Shown: positions 1 to 8,381, numbered from the stretch's first letter. The stretch: 64,000 nucleotides of DNA from Nonomuraea thailandensis (GCF_024172165.1 NZ_JAMZEB010000001.1:434001-498000), one strand, 5' to 3'. Program-made: numbers and translations. Notes: generated from the letters alone by a model not told the origin.

Positions 1-158
1 GCGAGCCGCCACGCCTCCAACGGCTGCATCTGCGGAAGCTCGGCGCAGATGGTGTGGGCGATCTGGTCGACCCTCCAGCCGGCGCGTTGCCCGCGCCTGC
101 GGATGCCGCCGGCAGCGCGCAGCAGTTCCGCTCGCCGGGCCCGGCTGAGTGCGGCCAT
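1..158 (-). CDS. HTH transcriptional regulator, N-terminal part (runs off the left edge)
   Basis: Reading leftward from an ATG at 158, the first 52 codons are open and GC3-rich. They give an Arg/Ala-rich start followed by a stretch (VDQIAHTICAELPQMQPLEA, then WRLA) that resembles the N-terminus of actinomycete plasmid/phage-type helix-turn-helix regulators, in which a PLEAWRLA-like segment precedes the HTH. A GGGAGG ribosome site lies just upstream of the ATG. The gene is divergent from the gene at 358, and the two palindromes between them could be its operators. Only the N-terminus is visible, so the family is inferred from the opening residues. Confidence 0.6.
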   Translation of the reverse strand, partial: MAALSRARRAELLRAAGGIRRRGQRAGWRVDQIAHTICAELPQMQPLEAWRL

Positions 159-190
159 GGCTGACGCCTCCCACTGCACCACCGCCTCCC

Positions 191-216
191 CCACCGTAGC
201 GACGCCGCTACGGTGG
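191..216. promoter_or_regulatory. Perfect 11-bp inverted repeat, putative operator
   Basis: CCACCGTAGCG (191-201) and CGCTACGGTGG (206-216) are exact reverse complements around a 4-nt centre. The site lies between two divergent genes, close to the HTH gene start at 158. It has no T-tract, so an operator is more likely than a terminator. Confidence 0.5.
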
Positions 217-218
217 CG

Positions 219-240
219 ACATTGCCGCCGGAGGCAATGT
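219..240. promoter_or_regulatory. Second inverted repeat, 8-bp arms
   Basis: ACATTGCC (219-226) and GGCAATGT (233-240) pair perfectly around a 6-nt loop, only 2 nt after the previous palindrome. The two dyads together fill the middle of the divergent intergenic region. Confidence 0.4.
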
Positions 241-357
241 TGCGGACCAACGCCGGCATTGATGCGGACACAGCTCCAGCCGGACGGTGGAGGAGAGCCG
301 CCCTGCTGCGCAGACCGGCAGCGGGGGCGGCGATCATCCTCACCCCAGGAGGGCCTC

Positions 358-819
358 ATGACGGCCACCACCCCCGAGCGCTACCAGGCACCGCAGGGCG
401 GATGGCGGGACCCGCGCTCGTTCGTCGACCCGGACGTGTGGGAGCGCCAGATCGCGCTCCTCGTCCGCGACCAGCCGTGGGACACGGTCATGGCCGAACG
501 GTGCTTCGGCCAGGCGATCGCCTACCTCATCACCGCCATGGAGAAGCACGGCCAGCGGCTGGAGATCGGCTGCGGTCCGCTGATCGACCGCGCGGTGCAC
601 GGCTTCATCCTCGACACCCGCAACTACCGGGACTTCTGCGCCAAGTACTTCAACGGCGAGTTCCTGCACCACGTCCCTGAGATCGCGTTCAAGGTCGACG
701 GGTCGGTGCAGAAGACCGCGCACGTCGTGGCCGGTAACGGCTTCGAGGTGGACTGGTCGCTGTGGGAGGCGGACTACGCCAAGTGCACCCCGTGCGCGCC
801 CGGCACCGACTGCCACTGA
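358..819 (+). CDS. Conserved-looking hypothetical protein with Cys-rich tail
   Basis: A 153-aa protein. The start is ATG 358 because an AGGAGG site sits about 6 nt upstream; the open frame extends to 49 but the upstream residues look non-coding. The protein is soluble, with no signal peptide or membrane segment. The middle (RAVHGFILDTRNYRDFCAKY) looks like a folded helical domain. The C-terminus ends CTPCAPGTDCH, three cysteines plus a His that could bind metal or be redox active. It is followed by a strong terminator and then by a methyltransferase/NUDIX pair. I do not recognise the family; the short Cys tail also raises the possibility of a processed peptide, but nothing adjacent supports that. 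Confidence 0.75.
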   Translation: MTATTPERYQAPQGGWRDPRSFVDPDVWERQIALLVRDQPWDTVMAERCFGQAIAYLITAMEKHGQRLEIGCGPLIDRAVHGFILDTRNYRDFCAKYFNGEFLHHVPEIAFKVDGSVQKTAHVVAGNGFEVDWSLWEADYAKCTPCAPGTDCH

Positions 820-837
820 CCACGCCTGATCGCGGCA

Positions 838-872
838 CAAGGGCCGGGAGCGTCACGCGTTCCCGGCCCTTG
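838..872 (+). terminator. Hairpin terminator after the gene ending at 819
   Basis: CAAGGGCCGGGA (838-849) pairs perfectly with TCCCGGCCCTTG (861-872) across an 11-nt loop, giving a 12-bp GC-rich stem 19 nt after the stop codon. There is no U-tract, which is usual for actinomycete terminators. Confidence 0.65.
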
Positions 873-971
873 GCCATGCACGGGCATGGGGTAGGTGAAT
901 CCCCGGTGATCATCGAGGGTGGCGCGCTAGCGTGACGCGGGTCCTGTCCCTCGCGTCCCAAGGTGCCCGCC

Positions 972-1661
972 ATGCCCACCGAGCCCGCCAAGCCCGACCG
1001 GCCCGCCGTCACCGACCGCGTCGCCTACTGGGACCGCTACGCCACCGGCATCCGCGCGGCAGAAGCGCCGGAGATCGCGCTGAAGAACGCGTTCGGCTGG
1101 ACACAGTACGAAGGCCACGGCCCCGGCGACGAGCTGCTCGGCGAGCCCGCCACGGCGCTGGAGCTCGGCTCCAGCCGCGGGCACGCGGTCGCCGCGCTGG
1201 CCACCAAGGGCATCGACGCGACCGGCGTGGACCTGTCATCGGTCCAGATCGAAGGGGCTCGCCAGCAGTGGGGCCACCTGCCGAACGCGCGCTTCGTGCA
1301 CGCCGACGTGATCCCCTTCCTGACTGAGAGCCGGCGCCGCTGGGAGGCGATCTACTCGATCTTCGGCGCCCTGTGGTTCACCGACCCCGACCAGTGGATG
1401 CCGCTCGTGCGCGCACGCCTCTCCCCTGGTGGCAAGCTGGTGTTCTCCTGCGCTCCGGCCGTGCCGGGCACCGCCGGCGTGCAGGGCATGTACGGGGCGG
1501 GCTTCACCGGCCCGCAGGTGTGGATCTACCGGTGGACCTACGAGCCGCAGGTGTGGGCGCGGATGCTGACTGGGGCGGGATTTGGTGAGGTGACCGCTCG
1601 GGTGGAGCCGGCCCCGAACCCGGAGAACGTGGGGACGCTGATCGTGCAGGCTCGCGCGTGA
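972..1661 (+). CDS. Class I SAM-dependent methyltransferase
   Basis: About 229 aa from ATG 972; a GTG at 963 in the same frame is possible. The Rossmann motif I region (LELGSSRGHAVAAL) is followed by an acidic strand end (ATGVDLS), as expected for SAM binding, then by a motif-IV-like IYSIFGALWFTD. The C-terminal half carries the variable substrate cap. The fold predicts transfer of a methyl group from SAM, but the acceptor cannot be deduced. The stop codon overlaps the GTG start of the NUDIX gene, so the two are translationally coupled and probably act together in a small accessory operon. Confidence 0.85.
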   Translation: MPTEPAKPDRPAVTDRVAYWDRYATGIRAAEAPEIALKNAFGWTQYEGHGPGDELLGEPATALELGSSRGHAVAALATKGIDATGVDLSSVQIEGARQQWGHLPNARFVHADVIPFLTESRRRWEAIYSIFGALWFTDPDQWMPLVRARLSPGGKLVFSCAPAVPGTAGVQGMYGAGFTGPQVWIYRWTYEPQVWARMLTGAGFGEVTARVEPAPNPENVGTLIVQARA

Positions 1662-2215
1662 CAGTTGACAATGGCATGACCGGCCCGGCCACCCCGGCCA
1701 CGCCGTACTCCTGCGTCAAGATCCGCACCGGCGCCCTGGTGTTCTGCGGCGAGGACGTCGCGCTGATCCGCCGTGACCGGCCGACCGGTTCGCACTACAC
1801 CGTGCCCGGCGGCAACGTGCACCCCGGGGAGGACCTGCTGGAGGCCCTGGCCCGGGAAATGGCCGAGGAACTCCGCCTCGAACTCACCGACGCGACGCCG
1901 CCAGAGCTGTGCTGGATTCAAGATCAGATGGTTACCAGACCCGGCCCTACCCCGCCCCCGCGCAAGCTCCACATGATCTTCCGGTGCCACATCGCGCCGG
2001 AGGTACGCGCCGGCCTCGCCTCAGTGGAGCATGATGAACTGCCGGACGGCGGCACCGAGCTGGGAATCGTCGAGTGGGTGCCCTACGGCCGGGCCGAGCA
2101 TCTGCCCCTGTTCCCGCTCATCGGGAGGGCAGTGAGCGCGTTGGCCAGCGTGGATGCGTCGCCGGGGAACCCCTACCTGCCGCCCATCACCGATGCAAAC
2201 TACGTGTGGAAGTAG
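1658..2215 (+). CDS. NUDIX hydrolase
   Basis: 185 aa from GTG 1658, which overlaps the TGA of the methyltransferase. The NUDIX box is visible at residues 48-72: GGNVHPGED, then seven residues, then REMAEEL, matching Gx5Ex7REuxEE except that the usual Gly of the EExGu end is Arg. The family hydrolyses nucleoside diphosphates linked to another moiety, using Mg ions held by the box glutamates. The C-terminal part (GIVEWVPYGRAEHLPLFPL) is the usual substrate-recognition tail. The specific substrate is unknown. No gene follows closely. Confidence 0.85.
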   Translation: MTVDNGMTGPATPATPYSCVKIRTGALVFCGEDVALIRRDRPTGSHYTVPGGNVHPGEDLLEALAREMAEELRLELTDATPPELCWIQDQMVTRPGPTPPPRKLHMIFRCHIAPEVRAGLASVEHDELPDGGTELGIVEWVPYGRAEHLPLFPLIGRAVSALASVDASPGNPYLPPITDANYVWK

Positions 2216-2357
2216 AGGCTCACTCGTCTGCCCTGCCAGGTTGGTGACGCCGCCTCCCAGTTCCGGCCGTCGAAATGGTCCCTCCAAGTGCTGAAGGTCA
2301 CTGGTCGCCGCCGCGAAAGACCATCGTGCGCGGCGCGGCCACCTGCACCGAACGGAT

Positions 2358-2546
2358 ACCCTGGCGTCCACCCCCGGCAGCCCGCAGACGTTCTCCTCCT
2401 CGTTCGACCTGCCCAGAACGGGCGGCACGCTGGACTGGTCGACGCCGAACGGTGTCACCCGCTCGAAGATCCCCACCAGCAGGTACGGCAAGGCGGCCGT
2501 GATCAAGCCGATCCTCGACGCCATCACTGACGACGAGGGCCGCTAG
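2358..2546 (+). pseudogene. C-terminal coding fragment of unknown protein
   Basis: A strongly GC3-biased stretch reads TLASTPGSPQTFSSSFDLPR and continues to a TAG at 2544. It looks like the last 62 codons of a real protein, but it has no start codon of its own and no upstream body. The frame can be extended upstream to about 2322 with lower codon bias. The family is not recognised. It is probably the remains of a gene cut by rearrangement between the NUDIX gene and the gene at 2878. Confidence 0.4.
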
Positions 2547-2877
2547 GCGGCGGACCCAGGCGCCTGCCCCAAGGTGCGGCCGACCCGCTCCGCGCCCTCA
2601 TCGCCGCGCGACCTGGACGGGCAGTTCCACGGGCCGCGCGGCCGCGATGCGCCGCCGTGCCCCGCGAGCCCCGCGGTGAAGGTTCCAGGTGTGGTAACCG
2701 ACCGGGGCGGCGCCTTCGCTCAGGTGGGTTCGTGCCGCCCCGCCGAGGTGCTGTACCGCGACACGTGCAGTCCATCACAGGAGGTGATCAGCGCCGCCGG
2801 GAATCGCCAGCGTGAGTGCTGGTCAGGCTCTAGGGGTGTGCCACGACAGGCTGCTTCCCCCTGCATGGAGGCTGTCA

Positions 2878-3692
2878 TGGGTGAGCTGCCCCTTGAGAAG
2901 CTGGACGCTCGGGAAGAGTTCGCGCCCGGTCCGCCCGAGATCGTGGCTTCGCAGCGCTCCTTGTCGCTTCTGGACATGCGCCTGCTGACGCTGCTAGATG
3001 GCCTGAAGGCTGAGTGGACACAACGCCGCCCCCTGTCGAGCGCCGTGATCGAGTCTTCGCCTCAGCTCGTCATCGTCTACCTGGAGTCCAAGCAGGATGC
3101 AGTCGCTCTTGAGCGGGCCAAGGACGCGGTCCGCCACCTTGGCGGCCAGATCCGAGAGTCCACGCAGATCGTTCGGGGAAGCGTCTGGCAAGCGTTCGTC
3201 GCCGTCTTCAAGCGCGAGATGAAGACTGAATTGGCTGACAGGGCAGGCGGATACGGTGCAGCCCTCAACAACAAGGCCAACGCCGAAGCGCTGCAGATCA
3301 TGCAACGCTCGATGCGGGGAGCGCAGACCGGCCTGGTGCAGTTGGGGAACCTGCTGGCTCTACGGGTCGACGGCGTTCCCTACGGTGTGGAACTGACGCC
3401 GGTGCAGGTGCGGCTGATTCATTCGCGGCCGGACCTTCAGCGCAGCCCCGCCGAGGTGCATGCGCTCCTTTCGGAGGTGGCGTGGCCGCTCTGGAGATCG
3501 AGCATGCGACGGCGACCGAGCAGGGGCCGCAGAGCAAGATGGGCTGAGCCGAGTGGCGCCGCTGGCTGTTCGGCGCGTCGTCCTCTACAGCGTCGATCGA
3601 CGGGAGCCGGCCCGCCAGAGAACTTGCGGTGGGTCCGTGGTGTAGGCGTGCTGCACGACCACGGCGTCGTGCGTGATGTCCGTCGTGAGTGA
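2878..3692 (+). CDS. Hypothetical protein, C-terminus uncertain
   Basis: The start is ATG 2878, with GGAGG about 7 nt upstream. Residues 1-195 are convincing: mixed helical and charged, ending in a region around LTPVQVRLIHSRPDLQRSP. No signal peptide, membrane segment or known motif was seen. After about 3,475 the annotated frame becomes Arg/Ser-rich and unlike its start. The +1 frame instead continues with good codon bias and ends at a TGA at 3545, so a frameshift near 3,470-3,480 is likely and the true protein is probably about 222 aa. The tail is convergent with the broken minus-strand gene at 3585-3801. Function unknown. Confidence 0.55.
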
Positions 3693-3801
3693 TGTCCATG
3701 GTGGCGGCAGGGAAGGCGAAGGCCATCCGACCGTCGGCCAGGTCGACGTGCGCCTCGGTGAGGGCGTCGCCCAGGATGGGGTCCACCGCGTGGTGAGTCA
3801 T
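3585..3801 (-). pseudogene. Small gene broken by a 16-bp tandem duplication
   Basis: This starts at ATG 3801, whose ATGA overlaps the stop of the upstream gene. The first 39 codons have excellent GC3 (MTHHAVDPILGDALTEAHVD onward). Then two near-identical 16-mers lie in tandem (3665-3680 and 3681-3696, one mismatch) and shift the frame. Removing one copy restores a frame reading ITHDAVVVQHAYTTDPPQVL to a TAG at 3585, giving a 66-aa ancestral protein. Third gene of a three-gene minus-strand operon. Function unknown. Confidence 0.6.
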
Positions 3802-4016
3802 CTGCAGCTGGATGCGGCGGCCACCCGTTGCGCTATGCCGGTGCGCAGCTGAGATGCCCGTTCCTGCGTGACCACGCCTTCGTCGACAGCGGACCCTGGC
3901 ATCACTGCGGTGGCCGGCTCGACGTCGTCCAGGTCACGCTCGTCGACGTCTGGCGCAAACAGGTAGTTCGTGCGCCGCCCTGCTGGGGTGAGGGGCGCGT
4001 TGGGATGTCCGGGCAC
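3798..4016 (-). CDS. Small hypothetical protein
   Basis: 72 aa from GTG 4016, 13 nt after the stop of the upstream gene. An alternative ATG at 4070 would overlap that gene. The middle is acidic (DVDERDLDDVEPATAV), and the rest is soluble and low in aromatics. Its TGA overlaps the ATG of the next small gene, so the two are coupled. No family recognised. The tight three-gene packing suggests one functional unit. Confidence 0.6.
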   Translation of the reverse strand: MPGHPNAPLTPAGRRTNYLFAPDVDERDLDDVEPATAVMPGSAVDEGVVTQERASQLRTGIAQRVAAASSCR

Positions 4017-4029
4017 CGCGCTGCGGGGT

Positions 4030-4398
4030 TCAGTCTCTGATGAGGGCGAGGACCTGCGGGCGCAGCCCATGGAAGCCGCGCCTGGCGAGGCCTGCCGCGG
4101 CTGGCCATGCGGGATTCGTTACCTCGTTTCGCCCCTGGTTGCGGAGTACCCGGGTCGTCACGTAGACCCCTGGCCTCTCGCCGAGCGCCTTCTCCAGCCG
4201 CTCCAGCGAATCGCAGTCGGTCGTGGTGTAGAAGGCGTGCACCTCGTAGTGGTCGGCGACGTAGGCAGCGCACTTGCGCCCAGCGCGGTCGCGTGGCGTC
4301 ACGTGGACGATCGGCGAGTAGGTTCCGTGCTGCCGAGGCAGCGCGTATTCCAGTGCGCGTTTCAGTTCAGATGGCAGACCCAACCGGTACGTGGCCAT
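4030..4398 (-). CDS. Hypothetical protein, first gene of a small minus-strand operon
   Basis: 122 aa from ATG 4398, chosen because GGAAGAG lies just upstream. The open frame runs back to 4542, but that part is an AT-rich, non-coding-looking leader. The protein is basic and soluble, with a Cys/His pair in the middle (CAAYVADHYEVHAFYTTTDC) and no clear motif. It heads the series 4398-3585. The unusually AT-rich 4,500-4,640 region upstream is a good promoter candidate. Function unknown. Confidence 0.65.
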   Translation of the reverse strand: MATYRLGLPSELKRALEYALPRQHGTYSPIVHVTPRDRAGRKCAAYVADHYEVHAFYTTTDCDSLERLEKALGERPGVYVTTRVLRNQGRNEVTNPAWPAAAGLARRGFHGLRPQVLALIRD

Positions 4399-4499
4399 GG
4401 CAATCTCTTCCGTCGAAGGGTGCAAACTGGAGGCTTGGCGGCGGCCTGCGACATGACCGGCGAGCGCGGTTGCTTCAGCGTTCTGCCTGGTCAGCATGG

Positions 4500-4640
4500 T
4501 TACCGTAAGAATTAGAATAGCGCAATAAGCGATAATTGGCAACCATTAATTTCTTAATAGAATGCACCTTGATAAGCGCCTAAGTAATTAGCGTTTTACG
4601 CTGAGAATGCCGTTTCGTGCGACCTCTAAAAGGACTAAAC
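4500..4640 (-). promoter_or_regulatory. AT-rich island, likely promoter region of the 4398 operon
   Basis: This stretch is markedly AT-rich against GC-rich surroundings (runs such as AATTAGAATAGCG and ATTAATTTCTTAATAG). It lies directly upstream of the minus-strand gene starting at 4398. No specific operator could be assigned. It may also mark foreign DNA. Confidence 0.4.
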
Positions 4641-4802
4641 GAAGCGCGCCCCGGACGCCAGGCATCCAGGGCACCAACGAGGTGAAACACCACATCTAGG
4701 CCAAGGCCGGGTACACCGCGCTGAGCAAGAAGTACCCGGCCACGGCCAGTTGAACAAGCCTCCCGCCGCGCAGCCCGCCGCCACCACCCCCTCGGAGTCG
4801 TT

Positions 4803-5420
4803 ATGACCGCCTCACCGCCAGTGCCTGGAGCGGCTGCAGCCCCTGGCCCGGAGTTTCGCGCCGGGTTGCCCGCGCTGCGTCATGCGCAGGAGGCGTTGTT
4901 CGGCGCCCTGTCGGAGTCGATGAATCGCGACGGCGTGTACGCCGAAACCGCGTGGCGGCTGGTTAAGGCTTTGTCCTTCCTGCTGGATGCCGCCGACCGC
5001 GACACCGCTGACCCCACGGGCCTGATGGGGGACCTGACCGAGGTGGGCGACTCTGCGGCTGCCGTGGCCGCCCGCGTTCGCGCGCTGCTGGCCGCTGCGG
5101 TGCCGGTGCTCGACCTGGCCTGCTTCTATGACGACAACCGCCTCAACCGTGCCGCGCTGGGTGACAGCGTGGCCACCCGGGTCACGGTCGAACTGCTGGA
5201 GGGCGGCGGCGGTGATGGCGGGTACGCCGGGCCGCGCAACGTGCTCGATGCGGAGCTCGCCGGCGCGAGCATGGCGGTCAAGAGGGTACGGCACGGCGTC
5301 CTGCCCACTGGTGGGCTTGCCCTGCTCGACTGGGACGCCGTGCTCCGCGCGGCAGCCGCTGCCTACGACTGGGCCACCGCGCTTCTGCGCGAGGAGCCCG
5401 AACCTGGGGCCGCGATGTGA
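4803..5420 (+). CDS. Hypothetical Ala-rich helical protein
   Basis: 205 aa from ATG 4803. Almost entirely helical and Ala/Leu-rich (for example RALLAAAVPVLDLACFYDDN), with a flexible Gly-rich loop (LLEGGGGDGGYAGP) at about residue 140. The hydrophobic runs are too interrupted for membrane segments. The short stretch just upstream (4,695-4,752) carries a relic reading AKAGYTALSKKYPATAS before a stop, evidence of an earlier, now broken gene. No family recognised and no operon partner within 500 bp. Confidence 0.65.
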   Translation: MTASPPVPGAAAAPGPEFRAGLPALRHAQEALFGALSESMNRDGVYAETAWRLVKALSFLLDAADRDTADPTGLMGDLTEVGDSAAAVAARVRALLAAAVPVLDLACFYDDNRLNRAALGDSVATRVTVELLEGGGGDGGYAGPRNVLDAELAGASMAVKRVRHGVLPTGGLALLDWDAVLRAAAAAYDWATALLREEPEPGAAM

Positions 5421-5935
5421 TGGACCTGCTCGTTCGGCCCGAAGCCGCTGCACGGCCAGCGCCAGCGTCTGGATGATCAGTGGGTTCGCGATCGCCCGGT
5501 CCCTGGGCGGTTGTACGGCGGCCATCTGCGTTCGTCCACCCATGCGGCGGCTCGGATGGCAATGTCGACTCGAGACAGGGGGGATCGTCATGGAGGGAGC
5601 CCGCAAGCGGGGATGTACCAGCGTTGCCCCACTTCGGGATGAGGTGCGGCAATTCCTGGCTGTCGGCGTGGTCGTAGCGCTACTGTCGGTTCACATGACG
5701 CGGTGCGCCGTAAAGCGCTCAGAAGGCATCGCGGCCGTGGGACATCACTGCCGTAGAGACATCTGTGAGCTGCTACCGGCAGCGGCTGTGCTGGAGAGAA
5801 GTCCGTATCCCCGATCATCGCGGCACGCGAAGCGCACGCAACTGGACGCGGATGCCTGCCCGTTGGGGAAGACTCCGTCCTTCGGGGCGTACAGCGCAAG
5901 TGCCAACTGCGACTGGGTGCCGGGCGGAGGTCGTC
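5421..5935. other. 515-bp stretch with no supported gene
   Basis: An open frame (ATG 5590 to 5952) exists on the plus strand, but its codon bias is weak and it would overlap the start of the better-supported gene at 5936. I see no RNA gene, repeat or IS end here. The 3' end supplies the GGCGGAGG ribosome site of the next gene. Confidence 0.4.
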
Positions 5936-6424
5936 ATGGCGCCATCACGTGATCGCCGCCAGGCGGCTGAGGAGGATCCACGGAGCCAGCGGTTCACCTA
6001 CGAGCGGTCTGTTGTCAGCGCGGAGGACCCAGCCATGATCGGCATCGTGCTGATCCGCCTGATCAAAGAGGCCAGATTGGACGGCGAGTGGGCCTACACG
6101 ATACGCACACGTCAGCCGGTGGATGGACGTGGCGGTGAAGTCAGCGAACCCTTCAGCGGGTTGCTTCCCGCGGCCTTGACCGCCGCGATCTGCGACCGCA
6201 AGGCAGTCGATTACTGCGAGCTCGAAGCGGATGATGTGACCGTTGAGCTCCTGGGCTACGTAACGGACTGGAGCCGCCTGCCTTCTCCGCTGACCTCGGA
6301 GCAGAAGAAGTGGCTGCGGTACTTTGCCCCCGCCATAGCGGACGAGTTACGAGATGAGCCCGCCCCGACCGATTGGCTTCGTCAGCGGTGGACCTGCCGA
6401 GCGGGCACGGTCGGCGATCCGTGA
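5936..6424 (+). CDS. Hypothetical protein
   Basis: 162 aa. ATG 5936 was chosen because GGCGGAGG sits 5 nt upstream; the open frame extends to 5765 but with poor codon bias. The protein has a mixed alpha/beta look with an acidic middle (CELEADDVTVELLGYVTDW) and an amphipathic C-terminal helix. No catalytic motif, membrane segment or signal peptide was seen. It is convergent with the NUDIX gene that ends at 6615. Function unknown. Confidence 0.65.
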   Translation: MAPSRDRRQAAEEDPRSQRFTYERSVVSAEDPAMIGIVLIRLIKEARLDGEWAYTIRTRQPVDGRGGEVSEPFSGLLPAALTAAICDRKAVDYCELEADDVTVELLGYVTDWSRLPSPLTSEQKKWLRYFAPAIADELRDEPAPTDWLRQRWTCRAGTVGDP

Positions 6425-6614
6425 CGCCTCTTTCGGCGGGTAGCTCACCTGCGAGAGGTTGACTGCGTGCGTGCCAACGACGGAGCCGCCGCTCCCTCGT
6501 GTCCGTTTCGCACGTCTACCCGTGTGCACTGCCCCCTGAAGCAGCGGCTGGCCGCTGGCCGTCCTGGACCGCCGCCTGCTGGCCGTGCTCAGCCCCGGTG
6601 GCCTGCGAGCCGCC

Positions 6615-7046
6615 TCACAAGCCGATGGCGGCCTTCGGTCCCATGTAGGAGCCGGCGCCGGGGAAACCGGCCTGGGCCAGCTCGGTGAAGCGCTCGGAGA
6701 AGTGCAGCGTGGGCAGGTCGGTGAGCTTGACGAACTCGACCCCGCGAATCGGGCGGGTGTCGGCGCCGACGGCGATGTCACCCACGGCCCCGCCGGTGCG
6801 GGTCACCTCGAAGGTCACGTGGACGACGTTGGCGGGCAGGTGATCACACAGATACAGCAGGCGGCCCACGGTGACCTCCAGCCCGGTTTCCTCCCGCATC
6901 TCGCGGACCAGCGCGTCCCCGAGCGCCTCGCCCGGCTCGGCCTTGCCGCCGGGCAGCGACCACGACCGCCTGGTGTCGGTGTCCTGGTTGAGCAGCAGCA
7001 TGCAGTCGTCCTCGATGAGAACGCCGGTCACCCGTACGACCTTCAT
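6615..7046 (-). CDS. NUDIX hydrolase
   Basis: 143 aa from ATG 7046. The NUDIX box is canonical at residues 34-56: [18 protein letters not shown] then REETGLEV. The protein belongs to the compact single-domain class, which cleaves nucleotide-derived pyrophosphate bonds with Mg bound by the REEtG glutamates. Its divergent neighbour is a decayed sugar-1-phosphate nucleotidyltransferase-like gene; I recall such pairs in actinomycetes, and the pairing is compatible with nucleotide-sugar housekeeping. The exact substrate is unknown. Confidence 0.88.
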   Translation of the reverse strand: MKVVRVTGVLIEDDCMLLLNQDTDTRRSWSLPGGKAEPGEALGDALVREMREETGLEVTVGRLLYLCDHLPANVVHVTFEVTRTGGAVGDIAVGADTRPIRGVEFVKLTDLPTLHFSERFTELAQAGFPGAGSYMGPKAAIGL

Positions 7047-7084
7047 GCAGGCAACCTACTCCTGCGAGCAGTCCAATGACCGAG

Positions 7085-7655
7085 TGTGACGTGCAACGGG
7101 TCGTGATCGCCGCGGGCACCCGGGTCCCAGGAGTGGGCCCGCTACCTGCCCAAGGAGTTCCTCCCGGTCCAGGGCAGCCCGGCTTCGTCCACCTCCTGGA
7201 GGAGATCGCCCGCCTGGGCCCCGCAGACGCCCTCATCATCGACCACCCCTACTACGACACCTTCACCGCCTGAGCCCGCGAGGCGTTCGGACCGCACGGG
7301 CACCAGCGCTATCCCCGCCCGGCCGGTCTGCCCCAAGCCGGAGGCGACCCGGCCGAACACGTGACGGTCGAGTTCATCGCCCAGCACGGCTCTTACGGCG
7401 ACCTCACCTGACTGCTGAGCCACCAACCACTACGCGCGATCGGCTCCCCTCAGCGGTGACGAGGAACTGCTGCCGGCCTTCGGCGACAACCTCTACCCGG
7501 CGGCCAACGCGCTGCAGACGGTGTGGCAGGCACCATCCGGCGTCGCCGTCCTGGCCCGCGCCTACAACCCTTGCCTCGCCCGCCACCGCGGCGTCATCGT
7601 CAGCCGCCTGCAGCCGACCGGCCATCACATCATGACCGGCCTGATCGAAAAACTA
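7085..7655 (+). pseudogene. Decayed UTP-glucose-1-phosphate uridylyltransferase-like gene
   Basis: Pieces of a nucleotidyltransferase can be read in changing frames: VVIAAGTR near the start, an LPKEFLPVQGSPGFVHLLEE-like stretch, then VEFIAQHGSYGDLT and FGDNLYPAANAL. These resemble the GalU family (GLGTR motif, KE-LPV segment, QHG-YGD-T and an FGDN-YP segment). Several in-frame stops and frameshifts separate them, so no functional enzyme is made. The 3' end is cut off where an IS5-like transposase relic begins. Confidence 0.6.
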
Positions 7656-7961
7656 GCCTGGCCACCGCCCGCATCTGGGCCGTCCTCCGTGCGCTGGCGC
7701 AGGCCGGCATGCTGACCCTGGCCGACAAGGGCTACCAAAGGTGCCGGAGGCCCGGTCGCGAGGCCGTACAAAGGCCGCAACAAGCCGCTGTCGCAGAAGG
7801 CGGCCAACCGCTCCCACGCCCGGCTCCGCGGGCCTGGCGAAGGCGCCAACACCCAGCTCAAAAGCTGGCGCATCCTCCGCAAGCTCCGCTGCTGCCCGCA
7901 CAAGGCAGGACCGCTCTGCAAGGCGATCGCCGTCCTGCAGAACTACGACCTCACCCACGAA
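7655..7961 (+). pseudogene. IS5-like (DDE) transposase C-terminal relic, part 1
   Basis: Reads ALAQAGMLTLADKGYQ, shifts frame by +1 near 7,740, then continues YKGRNKPLSQKAANRSHARL and LKSWRILRKLRCCPHKAG to LQNYDLTHE. This is a typical C-terminal half of an actinobacterial DDE transposase with the ADKGYQ and HARLRGPGE segments. The N-terminal half is absent. The frame is interrupted at 7,962 by a MITE. Rejoined through the target duplication it continues ERKAS after 8,381. Confidence 0.75.
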
Positions 7962-8376
7962 CCTGCGTTCCGCATAATTCACCTTGCCTGGAGGCACGAA
8001 ACATAGGATGAGCTGCAGGTTTTCCATCGACTGCCCGAATCGTTCGTTTCTCTAGGAGTCCACAACAGTCCAGGTCAGCAACGCGGTCGATCGGGCCGAG
8101 GGGCCGACAATGGGCCGAAGAACAGCGGTGGCAAATCCCTGCAAGCAGGGGCAAGTTGCCGACCTCCGAGTGGCGTGTGGCATCGACGCCCTATCGTCGA
8201 TGCTGCGGCGGTCCGGGCCAGGACATGGGTCAGATTCCGAAGAGAGCGCCGTATGGCCTCTCCACCTGCGGAAATGCCAGAGCCTAGAGAAACGGCCTGT
8301 GGCCGCCGAGAAGGTGAAGCCACAGGCCAGCAGGCATGCCGTCGCTCCAGAGGTCCCGAATTACGCGGAACGCGGG
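7962..8376. mobile_element. 415-bp MITE related to the IS1634-like elements at 23-27 kb
   Basis: The ends are inverted: CCTGCGTTCCGCATAATTC at 7962 and GAATTACGCGGAACGCGGG ending at 8376. They match the termini of the two full elements at 23,326-27,296. ACGAA flanks both sides (7957-7961 and 8377-8381), a perfect 5-bp target duplication. A 12-mer CGTTTCTCTAGG ends 94 nt from the left tip, exactly as in both full elements, and its reverse complement occurs at 8283-8294, about 94 nt from the right tip. No transposase frame is present, so movement would need a transposase in trans. Confidence 0.85.
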
Positions 8377-8381
8377 ACGAA

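Noticed and set aside
2776..2790. AGGAGGTGATCA, an exact complement of the 16S rRNA tail
   Set aside because: No start codon at a usable distance and no open frame behind it; the real gene starts at 2878 with its own site. Not an rRNA fragment beyond these bases.
5590..5952. Plus-strand frame of 120 codons
   Set aside because: Weak codon bias and overlap with the better-supported gene at 5936.
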